The position numbers and the translations under genes were made by a program. Below, in pieces: positions 1-18,271 of a stretch of 64,000 nucleotides of DNA. Every line of letters starts with the position of its first letter. The stretch's first letter is position 1. The DNA lies in contig NC_060026.1 in the NCBI RefSeq assembly GCF_021134715.1, forward strand, positions 14,623,001 through 14,687,000, read 5' to 3'. This DNA comes from Daphnia pulex (taxonomy: Eukaryota; Arthropoda; Branchiopoda; Diplostraca; Daphniidae). Below the pieces are notes generated by a model. The model worked only from the letters and a program-made list of their open reading frames with translations, ran no database searches and was not told the DNA's origin.

Positions 1-1075
1 GAACAGGTAATTCCAATGGACAAGACATTTGGAAATGTGTCTTATCCTAACTGTGAATGTGTGTAGGTTATGGAGGAGGCTACAATGAACGTGGAACAGT
101 AGAGTATAAAGAAAGAGAAGAGTCAGATGATGAATTTGATGAATTCGGACGTATCAAGAAAAAGTTCAGGAAAAATGATGTGGTAGGTTCTGTAAACTTA
201 AACTTTAAAAGTAAGTTTTGATTGAAAGCTTTTTTTGTTGTCACGTTAGAACTCTGATGAGTTACCTTCAACATCACGTGAACCAAAAACATTAGACGAC
301 GAGGAGGAGGATGAGGAAGAAGATGATGATGATGGAGATTTATCAAAATACGATCTTAGTGGTTGGGGTGACGAAAGTAACGAGAATCCCGAAGAAAAGA
401 AATCATCACCTGTCAACGATGCTCCAGTAAAATCAGAAAATGGCAGCAAATCCAGCGGAGTGCGTCACTCTGAAAAGTATTGAGTTATCTTTTACCACTA
501 TTGAATTGAGCTCATGCTGTTTACATTTTGGCAGATCCAGGTCTCCCGGTCGTTCCAGGTCGTCTTCTCGTGATCGATCCGGTTCTAGGTCAAGGTAACA
601 CCCGGTAGCGACAATTTGGCTATCGGGCAAACAACTTTTGTTTTTCTGTTGATTCCAAAACACCTCCAAAATTATTTTTGAACGGCTAAACTATCATTCT
701 TGTCAATGTGGTTGAGGTAACCGCTTGTAAGGTCCGTATCTAGTTCGAACCCAAACGGTTATTCGAAACAATTGTCCACACACGTGTTTTTTTTATCGAC
801 CGAAATTTTGAGATTACGTAGAAATTTCTCCACTTTAGCAGGAGCAGAAGGTCAGATAAACGCAGTGATCGCCGCCGACGCCGTTCAAGATCTTCAAGCG
901 ACCGTTCTAGAAGCCGTTCTCGGTCCAGGTTTGGTTTGCCAATCAAGGGCTTTCATTTTTAGTTGCTTCACAAACAGAACAATCGTCAAACATGTTGATT
1001 AACTATTGCGAATATTGAGACAAGTTCCTCTTCTTGTATACTAGGTCTCGTTCTAGAAGCCGCAGACGTCGCTAA
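1..1075 (+). CDS. ZRANB2: ZRANB2-like SR-rich splicing factor, 3' part only
   Basis: This is the C-terminal part of a zinc finger Ran-binding domain-containing protein 2 ortholog, a nuclear SR-like factor that affects splice-site choice. The RanBP2-type zinc fingers lie upstream of the window. Exons read as 1-6 (end of an exon), 67-182, 250-476, 535-594, 842-928 and 1045-1075, with the stop at 1073-1075. All junctions are GT-AG and keep frame. The translation contains GGGYNERGTVEYKEREESDD and DEFDEFG, which match the known segment after the second finger. An acidic stretch ending DLSKYDLSGWGDESNE follows, then an RS/RD-rich tail ending SRSRSRSRRR. The opposing gene SSR4 ends only about 170 bp away. 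Identity is confident from the linker motif; the exact RS-tail splicing is less certain because the repeats allow alternative junctions. Confidence 0.9.
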
Positions 1076-1195
1076 ACTTCTTCAACTTTACTCAAAAGCA
1101 ATTTGAGTTGATGATCAACTGCATCGCTTGCAAAATTACCCTTTTACACCCATAATAGATTTTGATAGTAACATTATCTTCACCTTTTCCTGCAA

Positions 1196-1201
1196 TTTAT
1201 T
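1196..1201 (-). terminator. SSR4 poly(A) signal AATAAA (reverse strand)
   Basis: The forward-strand TTTATT reads AATAAA on the minus strand, about 47 bp after the SSR4 stop. It lies upstream of the + strand ZRANB2 signal in forward coordinates, so the two mature 3' ends should overlap or abut. Confidence 0.55.
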
Positions 1202-1216
1202 TTCTCATGGCAGAAA

Positions 1217-1222
1217 AATAAA
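1217..1222 (+). terminator. ZRANB2 poly(A) signal AATAAA
   Basis: A canonical AATAAA lies about 140 bp after the ZRANB2 stop codon. It is a few bases from the opposed SSR4 signal. Confidence 0.6.
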
Positions 1223-1247
1223 CAATTACTTCCAAACTTTGCATTTC

Positions 1248-2313
1248 TTATGCCTCCAGTTTCGTCTTTGTTGTCACGGCGTAGTATAACACACCAAATG
1301 CAACAATAACAGCAGCTAATTCAGAGTTGATCCACGGTCCAGTGTAGGCACCCTGAAATGAAATCACGACTCGTTTAGTTTAGAAAATCAGATAAGATTT
1401 AAGGTTTCTTTAGCTTACGGGATGGTACAGGACCACAACACCGACAGTTGGAACAGCGGAGGTGTCTTCACCGTTGCGTTGAGCCTAAAAGATGAATGAG
1501 TTAATTTTCAGGTAGGAAGTAGGGGTTCGACTAATGAATATTATTTACCTTGCGAACGGCAGCGTAACCTTCATCATCGTAGACTTTGATTTCAAAGTTT
1601 CCACGGGGAGCTTTCTTGGTTTCCTCCAACCAGCTGACAACATATTCGTTGGTTTCCTTGCTCTTTACAACAGACAAGGGTTTGCCACCAACCTCGGCAT
1701 ACAGTGGGATATCCTGTATATTTGGTAAAGCTTGTGAAATTTCAGTTAATTTAATAAAAACAGGAATGTCTTACAGCAGGCTCTCCATCGCAGCTCAGTT
1801 TAAACTGGGAGACATAGGCGATATTTGTGAGAATGGTGCCATCGAGAGTGGTGAAAGATGTGGAGGTCAAACTTGGACTTGAGCAGGAGGAAGCTGAAAA
1901 TAATGAAATAGATAATCAGATTTGTTTCACACTATTACAATTAATTGAGAACTCATGTATCTTCCCCTAAATAATATAACATACAACTAATTTGGTTTAA
2001 ATACTTGGTGTCCCCATTTCAAGTTCTTTGCCCCGTTACTGAGATCCCAAAATTCATACTAAAAACAAATCAGCTTTTCTTTAATAGAGTTAATTAAAAT
2101 CCTGTTTCTGAAAACTTATATAGTATCTAAATAGAGTTGCAATATGGGAAGATAATCACAAATTTCTTATTTTCCAGACCGGCTTCGAAACTATCCATGG
2201 ACGGTTTAAATAGGAAGGCTACTCCGAAAATAATGATTGTTACAAAAATAGATACCTGAGACAGCGGAGAAACAAACGGCGATGGAAAACACGACCAACA
2301 ATTTGCAAGACAT
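1248..2313 (-). CDS. SSR4: Translocon-associated protein subunit delta (TRAP-delta)
   Basis: This is a subunit of the ER translocon-associated protein complex, which assists Sec61-dependent insertion of secretory proteins. Five exons (2256-2313, 1775-1893, 1549-1713, 1419-1484, 1248-1352) give 170 aa, close to the human length of about 173. The first exon encodes a hydrophobic signal peptide (MSCKLLVVFSIAVCFSAVS). The lumenal domain contains LYAEVGGKPLSV, VSWLEETKKAPRGNFEIKVY and RKAQRNGEDTSAVP, matching family positions closely. A C-terminal transmembrane segment (ELAAVIVAFGVLYYAV) and a short basic tail follow. The start is the only ATG that gives a signal peptide. It converges on ZRANB2. 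Confidence 0.95.
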
Positions 2314-3324
2314 GATGGGATTCAAAAGGATTGCGAATGGACAGTGGTTGTTACAAATTTTCGTTGGTTTTTGACAGCAACTGGATGGTTTAATTTTTGG
2401 CCACCAGAGGCGTATAGGCCACGTTTGATGATGTTTACGTGTGCTGCCAGATTTGTTTGTCTAGATTTCACTCAAATTGATTTAATTTCAATAAAACATT
2501 AAAATAATTAGATAAAATGAAGAATAATCTTCTGATAATTAAAAAAATTAACATTGCAGTTAATGTCTCTGTTTGACAAAGTAAAATAAAAAGATTGGCA
2601 CGTCGTCCATTCCCGCCATCTAGCGAAGAAACGAACAATCCTTCGTGACAACAACAACAACAAAAAACACCGTGAGTCCGTGACCGCTTATGAACCTAAT
2701 AAATAATGATAAACATTAGCATAAAAATATAGTAAAAAGAACTATATTATTCCCGCAGCATAATGAATAAATAATGAACGCACGAAACAAAACATATCAC
2801 GGAGCAGCAGATGTTTCACCAAAACAGCAGAGTGACATTGAACTTGGCAGCCATATGAATAAATTCTTAATTCCCCGAATTTTTGCTTCGGATCAAATAC
2901 CTTCCGTCAACGTAAATATAAACACAGCCGTTGCCATTATTCCGTCTAGAATTATCGTCACAGCGCAAACCGGAATGAAGAGATTCAAATTTTCCGCCAA
3001 CGACGAAAGGTCACAACCGTCAAATTGTTTCGGTGGTGGTGGGAAGAATTTCATGTCAAAAGAAAAATGAACATGTTGAGGCATGAGGGGGTTATTTCAA
3101 CAAAAGCTTCTTTTCTTTTCTTCATGTTTATTACATACAATATCAAAAGGTACTATTAAGTAAAAGAGTCAAGTAAAACTCGTGTGCTTTTCTTGCGAGC
3201 CCATTCTTGTCCGCCCTGGGTACGTATCATTTCATGGCCGCCCACCACAAACGGGCGAATTCAAAAGATATTGCCCGTTCGTGAGAGTGTATATCCCGCG
3301 CCGCCACACGAGAGGCGGGACTAC
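2314..3324. other. Intergenic stretch with two opposed small ORFs
   Basis: This stretch lies between the SSR4 start and the 3' region of the polo-kinase gene. It holds a 98-codon ATG ORF on + (2774-3070), preceded by an acceptor-like TTCCCGCAG and, further up, a donor-like CCGTGAGT near 2670. A fully overlapping 63-codon ATG ORF lies on - (2893-3084), and its product has a predicted membrane segment (LFIPVCAVTIILDGIMATAV). At most one is likely to be real, and neither resembles a family I know. No close AATAAA decides between them. Confidence 0.3.
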
Positions 3325-3420
3325 CGGCTCTACTATATATATATATGACTCGATTTGGTGAATTTCTCCATCTATAAACAAGATACACACACACACGCAC
3401 AATGGTCGGTTCCCAGTGAG
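3325..3420 (+). promoter_or_regulatory. Possible TATA promoter with mini first exon
   Basis: A TATATATATATATA run near 3335-3350 is followed about 55-65 bp later by ATG GTC GGT TCC CA and then GTGAGT, a consensus donor. This looks like a short first coding exon of a + strand gene, but no downstream partner exon was found. The TA run could equally be a microsatellite. Confidence 0.2.
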
Positions 3421-5175
3421 TAAACACGTTTTTCTTTCTTCACATTTTCACGAGGAATGCGCCGTCGAAGAATCGGGAAGAAGAAAAAAATTCCACGAAA
3501 TAAAACGCAGACGAGCGGAACAATTTTTGTTTTTTATTTAAACTCTCACACGCAATCATCATTTATCGATTACACCGAGAGGGAGGAGGATTGAGAGGGG
3601 GGGCGCTGAGCGAAACAACACGTCAATCGGTTGTAGAATCGAAATGGCGGGACCGAGCGCTAGCCAATAGCACGCGGGAGAAGAAAACGAAACAAAAATT
3701 AGAGACAAAAAAACAAAAACGCGCACACACAGACACAAAATCAGAACACGATCATTTTCCATCATTTCGTGGGACAACAAAACATGGGAAGAAAAAAAAC
3801 AAAAATTTAAGGAGTGACACACATTTTGCAATTGAAACCGATTGAAACATGATCGGGAGAGACCAACATTATTTTTCTTCTTTCTTTTGTTTTTCTGAAA
3901 GAAAACACACACACAAAAATATTGGAAAAAGAAAAGAAAAAAAAAAAACATAATTTCTTTGCACCCCATTCTTAAACCACCCCCCAATATAACAGACGAC
4001 ACGACACACACGACCAAATGTCGGGGATATAAATTTTTTTTTTGTTTTAGTATAGCCCGCGCAACTCACGATATGTTCTTGATTCCTTGGTTACGGGCTG
4101 TGTGTCTATGTGTGTGTCTATCTTACACACACACACACACACAATTTCTTTTATTATTTGATTTCTTCTTTTTTTCAAAACTTTTCTTCTTCTTTTTCTT
4201 CTCACACGTAACCGGCGAAACACACACACAGAGGGAAAAGACCGGAAACATGCACATACAATAAGAGGATGGGAAGAGGGGGGGGGATGGTATATGTGTG
4301 TTTAAAGAACCAAAGCGAACGATGGCCTTTTTAAACCCCAAAGTCGAAACGGACACACACACACGTAGTAGTGGAGGAGGTGGGAGTGTACCATCGTTTC
4401 GATTTTTCCATGAAAGACCTAAGGGGGGAATATTTATAACAATAAAAAAATAAAAAAAAATAATAAACTAATTTTTTAGAGGGCACATAAAAAAATAATG
4501 AAAGAAGAAAAAAAGAGTAGCGTGATGAATTTCTTCTGGAAGATGAGAAATGACAGCTGACTAGCTGGGGGGCTAATTGGGGATGGATAGGGTTTGGGAG
4601 GAGGAGGATTATTATTTTTTTAAACCAGCTAGCGCGGAGGATGTGGTAGGATGAAAATTTCGTATCCATAATCATGATTAATTAATTAATTCTTTAGCTT
4701 CTTAAATGAAAAAGGGCAAGAGAAAGACAAACGCTGATTTACAAGACAGAAAAAAAGGCATTAATCGAATTTTGCATCAACATGATTTTTACTGGAAAAA
4801 AGGAGAAAAAAGTTGCACGAGTGGCGCCAATCTAGAAGAGTCGAATCATCATTATTCGTTACAAAGAGAAAAATAAACGTAAAAGAATATGAAAGGAGGA
4901 AAAGGAAGGAGCTGGTGGAGAGAAAGATGGAAAGAAGGGTCGCGAAACGAGATCAATGAACGCGACGTGGAAACCAAAAATTTTTCGCCGATGATTGCAG
5001 TTGAAAAAAGAGTCGTAAAGAGGAACGAAATAAAAAGAATTCGTCCTCTCTACTCTTACACACAAGGTAGTTGTGGTGCTACGTGATTGAACACAAATGG
5101 GGGTAATTTTTGTTGTCGTTTTTTTTCTCATCATATCTCCTCTTTTTTATCTTTTGGTGGGCGGAGGAAGAGAGA
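3421..5175 (-). other. Low-complexity 3' region of the PLK gene
   Basis: No convincing coding exon is seen on either strand. The sequence is rich in A/T runs and CA/GT repeats (for example near 4127-4142), and the open frames are repeat-driven. A forward TTTATT near 3534 gives a minus-strand AATAAA, so this may be a long 3' UTR of the polo-like kinase. That is inferred, not shown. Confidence 0.35.
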
Positions 5176-12510
<7,335 letters not shown>

Positions 12511-14550
12511 GACTTTCTCTCTCAAAAAATCAAACCCACACACAAATAGATTTATATCGGCAGAAATTTCAAACCCAAAGAAAGAAATCAAAGGCGATGA
12601 CTCATTACATCAACACGTGTGTTGTGCGGAAATATTCTGCAGCCCCAACGTTTTGTTCTTTTTAATGGCCGATCTCTCACAGCCACGTGTTTAATTCTTT
12701 CTCCCTCAAAAATTTAACGATATAACAATCCCTTAGAGATAATTCACGAGTGTAACATTTGGGATATTTTTTTTCTTTTTCTTTCTCTCTAAACACACTC
12801 ACTCACACACACACAATATATTAAATAACGAAAAAAAAAGAAATTAAAAAAGAGAGAGAAAATCGTGTATGTCCTCTCTCCTCTCTAGCACCGAACCAAC
12901 TGACTTTGGAAGGGGGGAACTGCCTTAAAGCCATTGCCCCTGCCTCACTGCCTGGCTGCTGCTGCTGGCAGACGATGCGCATGGAACTCCGCCCACTGCC
13001 TCCAGCTATTCCCCACAATGAGCTTTATGACTTTTACTCCTTTTTCCTTTCTTCGATAAATTTTGGTGGTGGTGGTGGAAATTTTATAAAGTGGAATCGA
13101 TATTTTTTCGAAAAAAAAACCTGTCAAAATAAGGAAATACTCGAAAAATATGTTTCAGAAAGTTTTGTTTACTGTGTGTGTGTGTGTGTGTGGAAATAGA
13201 TAAAGGTTATCACCGTTATATAGATAACTGAAACTTGTCTATCCCCCCTCGCCTTTTAAACCTTATCCTCGGGTTTAAATGAATTATATATACATATGCC
13301 CCAGCTCTACATACAGAAACTTGTGTACGATTGTCTCGCTGGCTTAATTGAAGCCGCTCTGACGAGTTGTTGACGTGATGATTACATTCAGAAAACTATC
13401 CCCCTCTACAACTACTACTACCCTACATACAGACCAAACATCTAAAAAGTCCTTTAGACTTCTTTTTGTTCCTTGTAGAGAGGGGGAGAATCTGTTATTA
13501 TTTTATAATCAGGACCACCATTCAAAATGATGAAGTCTTTTCACGCGATCCACACCAGTAAATTTTAATAATTTTTTCGTGAAAATTTTTTTTTAACTTC
13601 CCGAGCTTCTTTTATTATTGATGGGAATGTTGTTGGAGCTATAAGAAAAACTCAGCCAAGCCCGAAAAGAAAATATGCCACTACCGCGCTACACGTTATA
13701 AACACAAAAAGAATTTCGACACGCGTATGGTCATGCCCAGACCACTGCTGCTGTCCTTGCAGGAGGATAATATCGCTGAGCTGTGTGTGTCAATCTGAAA
13801 AAAGAAAAAATAGTTGCGGTCATTGATCGTTGGGAATTGCACGCGTCAAATCACTAGCAGAACACAAACGGGTTCGACTAAATATATTTTTCTTCTCTCA
13901 TTTATTTTTCATTATCATATCTATATCCCTTAAAAGGTATAGAAAAAGGGAGGGTTGGAATAAGATGGACACGTTTATAACGACACAACTCGTTTTTTCT
14001 CTAGCCCCCTGATTGTGTGTCTCCATGAGAAAAATTCCGAGTAGCAACTTTTTAAAAAAATAAACCAGGTGGTCTCTTCACCAAAAAAAGATTTAGGCTC
14101 TATATACAAGGCCGAGCTTGAATTTGATTAGAAAATTATAATAACATTAAAAATCGTCTTTTTCTTGTTAAAGTCGAGGCCTTTACTGGTCTAAACAAAA
14201 CACTGTGCCAGCCAAAGCGTATCGAATGAAGTAAGAGTGATGCAGCAAATCGAGACGTTCCAGTCGTTTGACTGCCACACACAACAGCTGCAGCAGCAGC
14301 GATGGAAGAGAGAGAAAACTAAGCCAACCGTGTCACGCACAACTTGTTTGTTTTTTTGTTTTGTTCGTCTTTCCTAGGCGCCAGAAGAAAACAAATCCAA
14401 GATCGTGAGATAAACGATACGCAACGATGATTTCTTAACCCTTTTATATATAATATAGACAAGGGCGGTATGTATGTACGTGAAATTGTCCTTTTTTTTA
14501 TGCACTGCACTCTCTGGCCGACAATAATGGACGATACGGTTCAAGTGAGC
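12511..14550. other. Intergenic region upstream of PLK, low complexity
   Basis: No supported gene is seen. It presumably holds the PLK promoter and 5' UTR (minus strand). There is a GT microsatellite near 13172-13190 and several poly(A)/poly(T) runs. Short ORFs here have repeat-like composition. Confidence 0.4.
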
Positions 14551-14556
14551 TTTATT
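14551..14556 (-). terminator. Poly(A) signal of the ERI3-like gene
   Basis: The forward TTTATT reads AATAAA on the minus strand, about 35 bp after the stop codon at 14589-14591. Confidence 0.55.
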
Positions 14557-14588
14557 TTTTGACACGGATAATACTCGATTGTTGTTAT

Positions 14589-15637
14589 TTAATCTTCCAA
14601 AAAACTTGTCAGTCGCCAGCACTGAGAACGCCGGCCCAGGAAACGAACAACTGCTGCAATATTATGGCAATCATCTATAGAAGAATAACAAAACAATATA
14701 ACCAGAGGTCAAAATTCTATTCCAACCAAAAAAAAAAGGTTTGATATTTTTCAAGGTTAAATTATACTTACCAATTCCACTGTGTAATCGACCAAAATGG
14801 ACCAGTTTGGCGTGGGACAACATGTGAGGGAGATTACGTGGGTAAACTCCAGTGGACTCGGCGAATATCTAAATAAATATGATTTATATTTCCGATCGCG
14901 TGTGAGTACACTACGACATCAAAAGAAATGTTTTGGTGTTTTTTTGTTTCTAACCATCTTGATATTGATCCACGACTTGAAATAAGCAGGTACGACCTGT
15001 CCCGTATGGAGGAATTGACGTGGGAGGAGCTCCTTCAAGTCCCAATCGCCGCAAGTCACGACAGCGAATTCTTTGTTTAGCAGATGTTGAGATAGGAGCC
15101 ATTTGTGGAAGTCTTCCATTACTTCTTTCAAGGGGGCTGCATCTTCGACCATATCCTTTCAACAGGGGGGGAACAAAAAAAAAACAGATCTAATCAAGAG
15201 ATAAAGGACTCGGCAACTCCCCATATTCACCTGAATAATCCCTGTGAGGCTGGTGCAGAAAGGTGTCAGGGTGGGGTGGACTTGTGGTTTGACATAGCGA
15301 TGAAAAGTGCCCACTATCTCAAACCCATTTGTCTCCACATTGAGAACAGGGAACTCGATAATCTCCTGATATTTTTTCAAGGTTTCACATATCAGGGCTT
15401 TTTATCATCATCATCGTGCAGGATAAAAGACGAAGCAACAACACTGTTGTTGTTGCTGGTTTTATATACCTGTGGTCGAATGGTGCCACGTTGGCTATCG
15501 CAGGTGGCCTCAAAATCGAGAACCAACAAGCGTTCAAAACGTTGGCGGGATTCATTGCAGCGATTAGACAAACTAAATTGACGAGAAGCAGTTCGTGCTG
15601 ATGGAATAACTAGCCACTTACCGACCGAGTTGTACAT
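14589..15637 (-). CDS. ERI3: ERI1/ERI3-type 3'-5' exoribonuclease
   Basis: A DEDDh-family 3'-5' exonuclease. Relatives trim small RNAs and histone or rRNA 3' ends. Exons 15470-15637, 15231-15365, 14955-15155, 14772-14868 and 14589-14674 give 228 aa. All DEDDh residues are visible: D and E in LVLDFEATC, D in VTCGDWDLKELLP, and H and D in the HSGIDDCHNIA region. TPFCTSLTGIIQ and WINIKM also match ERI3. The protein is shorter than vertebrate ERI3 (about 337 aa) because the N-terminal extension is absent. The first 30 residues (MYNSVGKWLVIPSARTASRQ) are basic and Ser-rich, which could be a mitochondrial presequence, but this is speculative. The ATG at 15637 is the only in-frame one before the domain. 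Confidence 0.88.
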
Positions 15638-18271
15638 TCGCAGCCCGCTTATTAATAGCAATCACAAAGTTTGACAAGCAACAACTCCAGGAAGCTCTTA
15701 AAAAATTGTCGTTAAAAACTTGGGAAATAATTCAAGAGTCTGATGGTTATTATTTACACTTTGTTCCGCTCTATCAAACGCCGCCACGTGATTGTGTGCG
15801 GCCGTCGACTGCTAGCTGAAACAAAAGAAAAACATTGACACCAGCAGAGCCATCTGGTGTGTTTGGCGTATCCTCACGAAAGATGTATAATAGATTGGAC
15901 GGATGAGTGAATGAGAGGGCTTATTGTTGGCGCCGTTCACATATAATAAATACACGTGCCGTGAGATATATACAGGCTTTCCTAGAAATAAAATCGATCC
16001 ATCATGTGTTGTGTCTGGCATTCTGATGTAATCCGAACACACACACACACACATCCAGGGGAGAGAATCAAAAAGAAGCCAACGGATGGATGGAAAAACA
16101 CTCGTCTAGTCCCTTTTTTTCTGCGCTCATCATTTGGCGTTTATGAGGCTTGTAAAAACTAAAGTCATTAAACATGGCAAGCACGAAAAACACCCGTTTA
16201 TGACACTCGGCAATCTTTTTTTTTTTAAATAATAAAGTTCATACAAAACGTCATAACGCAATCAGTTCTCGAATTCATAAATTTGAGTCGGAAAAATCGC
16301 CCAAATTCCCACGTGATTCAGTCCAGTACAATTTCAGAAAAAAATATGACGCAGTTGTGCTGTTTATCAGCGACGCAAATATGTAGGAAGGAATGAATTA
16401 GTCGGCGGTGTAACATTATAGTCGATCCAAATATGTGCCTAGCCTAACTAATAATCTGAAACGCGACATATCTTATAGACCGCCGTTAGAGAGAGTCGGA
16501 TTGAATAACTTTTAGTAAACACTTTTGACACCGGGTTCCGATAACCTTGTGCAGTGCAATATATACAACTTCGCATCGCACATGTAGTATATAGTATATA
16601 GTACCGGACACGTATAATATCGTCTAGGCCATAAAATCACTTTGAACCAATAATATCGATTGATGGTTTCCATGCGAGAGCCATAGACTATTTTCCTGGA
16701 AAACTTTGATGGTGGAAACTTATTGTATCAATGTAAACCTGTATAAAGGTGATTATAGTATATAGACTCGTCCATCATCAATTCGATATAGTATATAACA
16801 TGTTATGTAGTATGTTGAATCGACCTGCAATCGGTCGTACGGCGGCGGTCACGACATGTATAAAAGGGAAACGCGCGGGTCATGTCAGACTGCTCCATTT
16901 GATATCGATCGTCGGCAATCATCAGCAAACTTCACGAACAACTCATTTACAGACATGTGCCTAATAAGTCTATAGCTTTCTATACTTTATTGATATGCTG
17001 CTGCTGCTATATATGTATGTCGTAATAGCATATATATTGCTGAGCGGGAAAATTCGTGATTCATTCGAAATTGATCGTCGGTCTTCAACTTAAACTGGGC
17101 CGAAAAATGTTGTGAAAAAAAAAAGTTTCCGCGAAGGAAAAAAGGAAAAAAATTCTTTTGGAAGCTCAAAATGAGAGTCTTCCGTGCAATGGATTGCCGT
17201 CAAACGGGGGCCGGGGTTGCACGACGAGCTGAAAATAATAGACCGAGTTCAGAGGATATATATTTAGCTTAATATTTGCTGACAGGCTTTTATCTCCCAA
17301 TCAAGGTTACTATATCGACTTATCTCGGTCGTGCTACGACATCTAATTCGTGAATTATTCTGGAATTTTTCTTGGCTGTCGTTTTCTTATGCTACAATTG
17401 GCAGTGCGGAAAAATGGTTTAAAACATTTCCTTTTTTAAAAAAACAGACTTCAAATTAACAAAGAAGAAAAAGAAGAATAGAAACAACCAGCTACTAGAC
17501 TCTTAAAGGATTGGGGTCAGCGTAGGATTTGGCTGAATAAAATGACTGAAAAATAAAACACTTTTGTGAGATAAAGAACAAAATACATTTTCCTTTTCAT
17601 GACTGTCGAGAGCAACCGGGCCTATAAGACTGATGGACCTCTAATCCCGAGTTTTTATACGATAAAAACCAAATTTTTAGTACTTCACATTATGAATGTT
17701 GTACGTGAATCATTGTTGTCGAAAAATGGGAAGTAATAACTTGTTCCATACCCTGTTACGCCCTGTTATATTCCTTCTTCCGCGCGCTCCAGTTTGAGCC
17801 GGGTTAATCACGAAGTCACGTGATGTCTGACGGATGGTCACGGGCGGATACGACGCATATAGGCCGTAGATTGATGAGCCCAACAACGTTTTGAGAAATA
17901 CCTTATCGATGAAACTTTTTTTTTCCTAACAACTTATCGTTTCATCTTTTCTGTTTTTGCATTTAGCTTAGCTTACTAAACTGACGATAGATGTCCTCGT
18001 TTAATAGTGTACTTTGCAGTTGATAGATGGCTTAAAGAAAAACAAAAGCATTTCGAAATAAACAAATAACAGGACTTGCTAATTTCACCAACTCTCACTT
18101 ATATAACACACGTCAAGCATTCCGGTCTGGCTACCTGTACGTATTGTCTTTCTATTTAATTTATGCTAATCTGTATTTAATTTAAATGGTGGGTGAAGGT
18201 TGTTTTCTTAACTGGTGTTGGGTATCTTTCAGGAAAAACTGTTTTCTCTATAACTACTTCAACTTTATAAA
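15638..18271. other. Long intergenic region between ERI3-like and membrane-protein genes
   Basis: This is a head-to-head interval of 2.6 kb with no supported coding exon. It includes several TATAGTATATAG-like AT repeats (about 16585-16605, 16755-16765) and a TATA/Initiator pair listed separately. A likely 5' UTR splice acceptor for the downstream + gene lies near 18232 (TTTCAG). Confidence 0.4.
16859..16890 (+). promoter_or_regulatory. TATA box plus Initiator-like core promoter
   Basis: TATAAAAG at 16859-16866 is followed by TCAGAC (16885-16890). The putative +1 A is 28 bases from the TATA start, close to the usual arthropod spacing. No ORF of substance follows directly. It may drive a noncoding RNA, or the distant 5' exon of the gene at 18272. 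Confidence 0.35.

Noticed and set aside
3559-4675. Several ORFs of 60-150 codons downstream of the PLK gene
   Set aside because: They are made of repeated C-V, F, K and H-T runs from CA/GT and poly(A/T) tracts and overlap on both strands; composition is not protein-like.
15573-15621. Possible 49-nt intron (GTAAGT to TTTAG) in the first ERI3-like exon
   Set aside because: Its length is not a multiple of three and removal would break the frame into the exonuclease domain, while the unspliced frame is open throughout.
16665-16720. Imperfect hairpin as a microRNA candidate
   Set aside because: Only about eight complementary bases with mismatches; too weak for a precursor.
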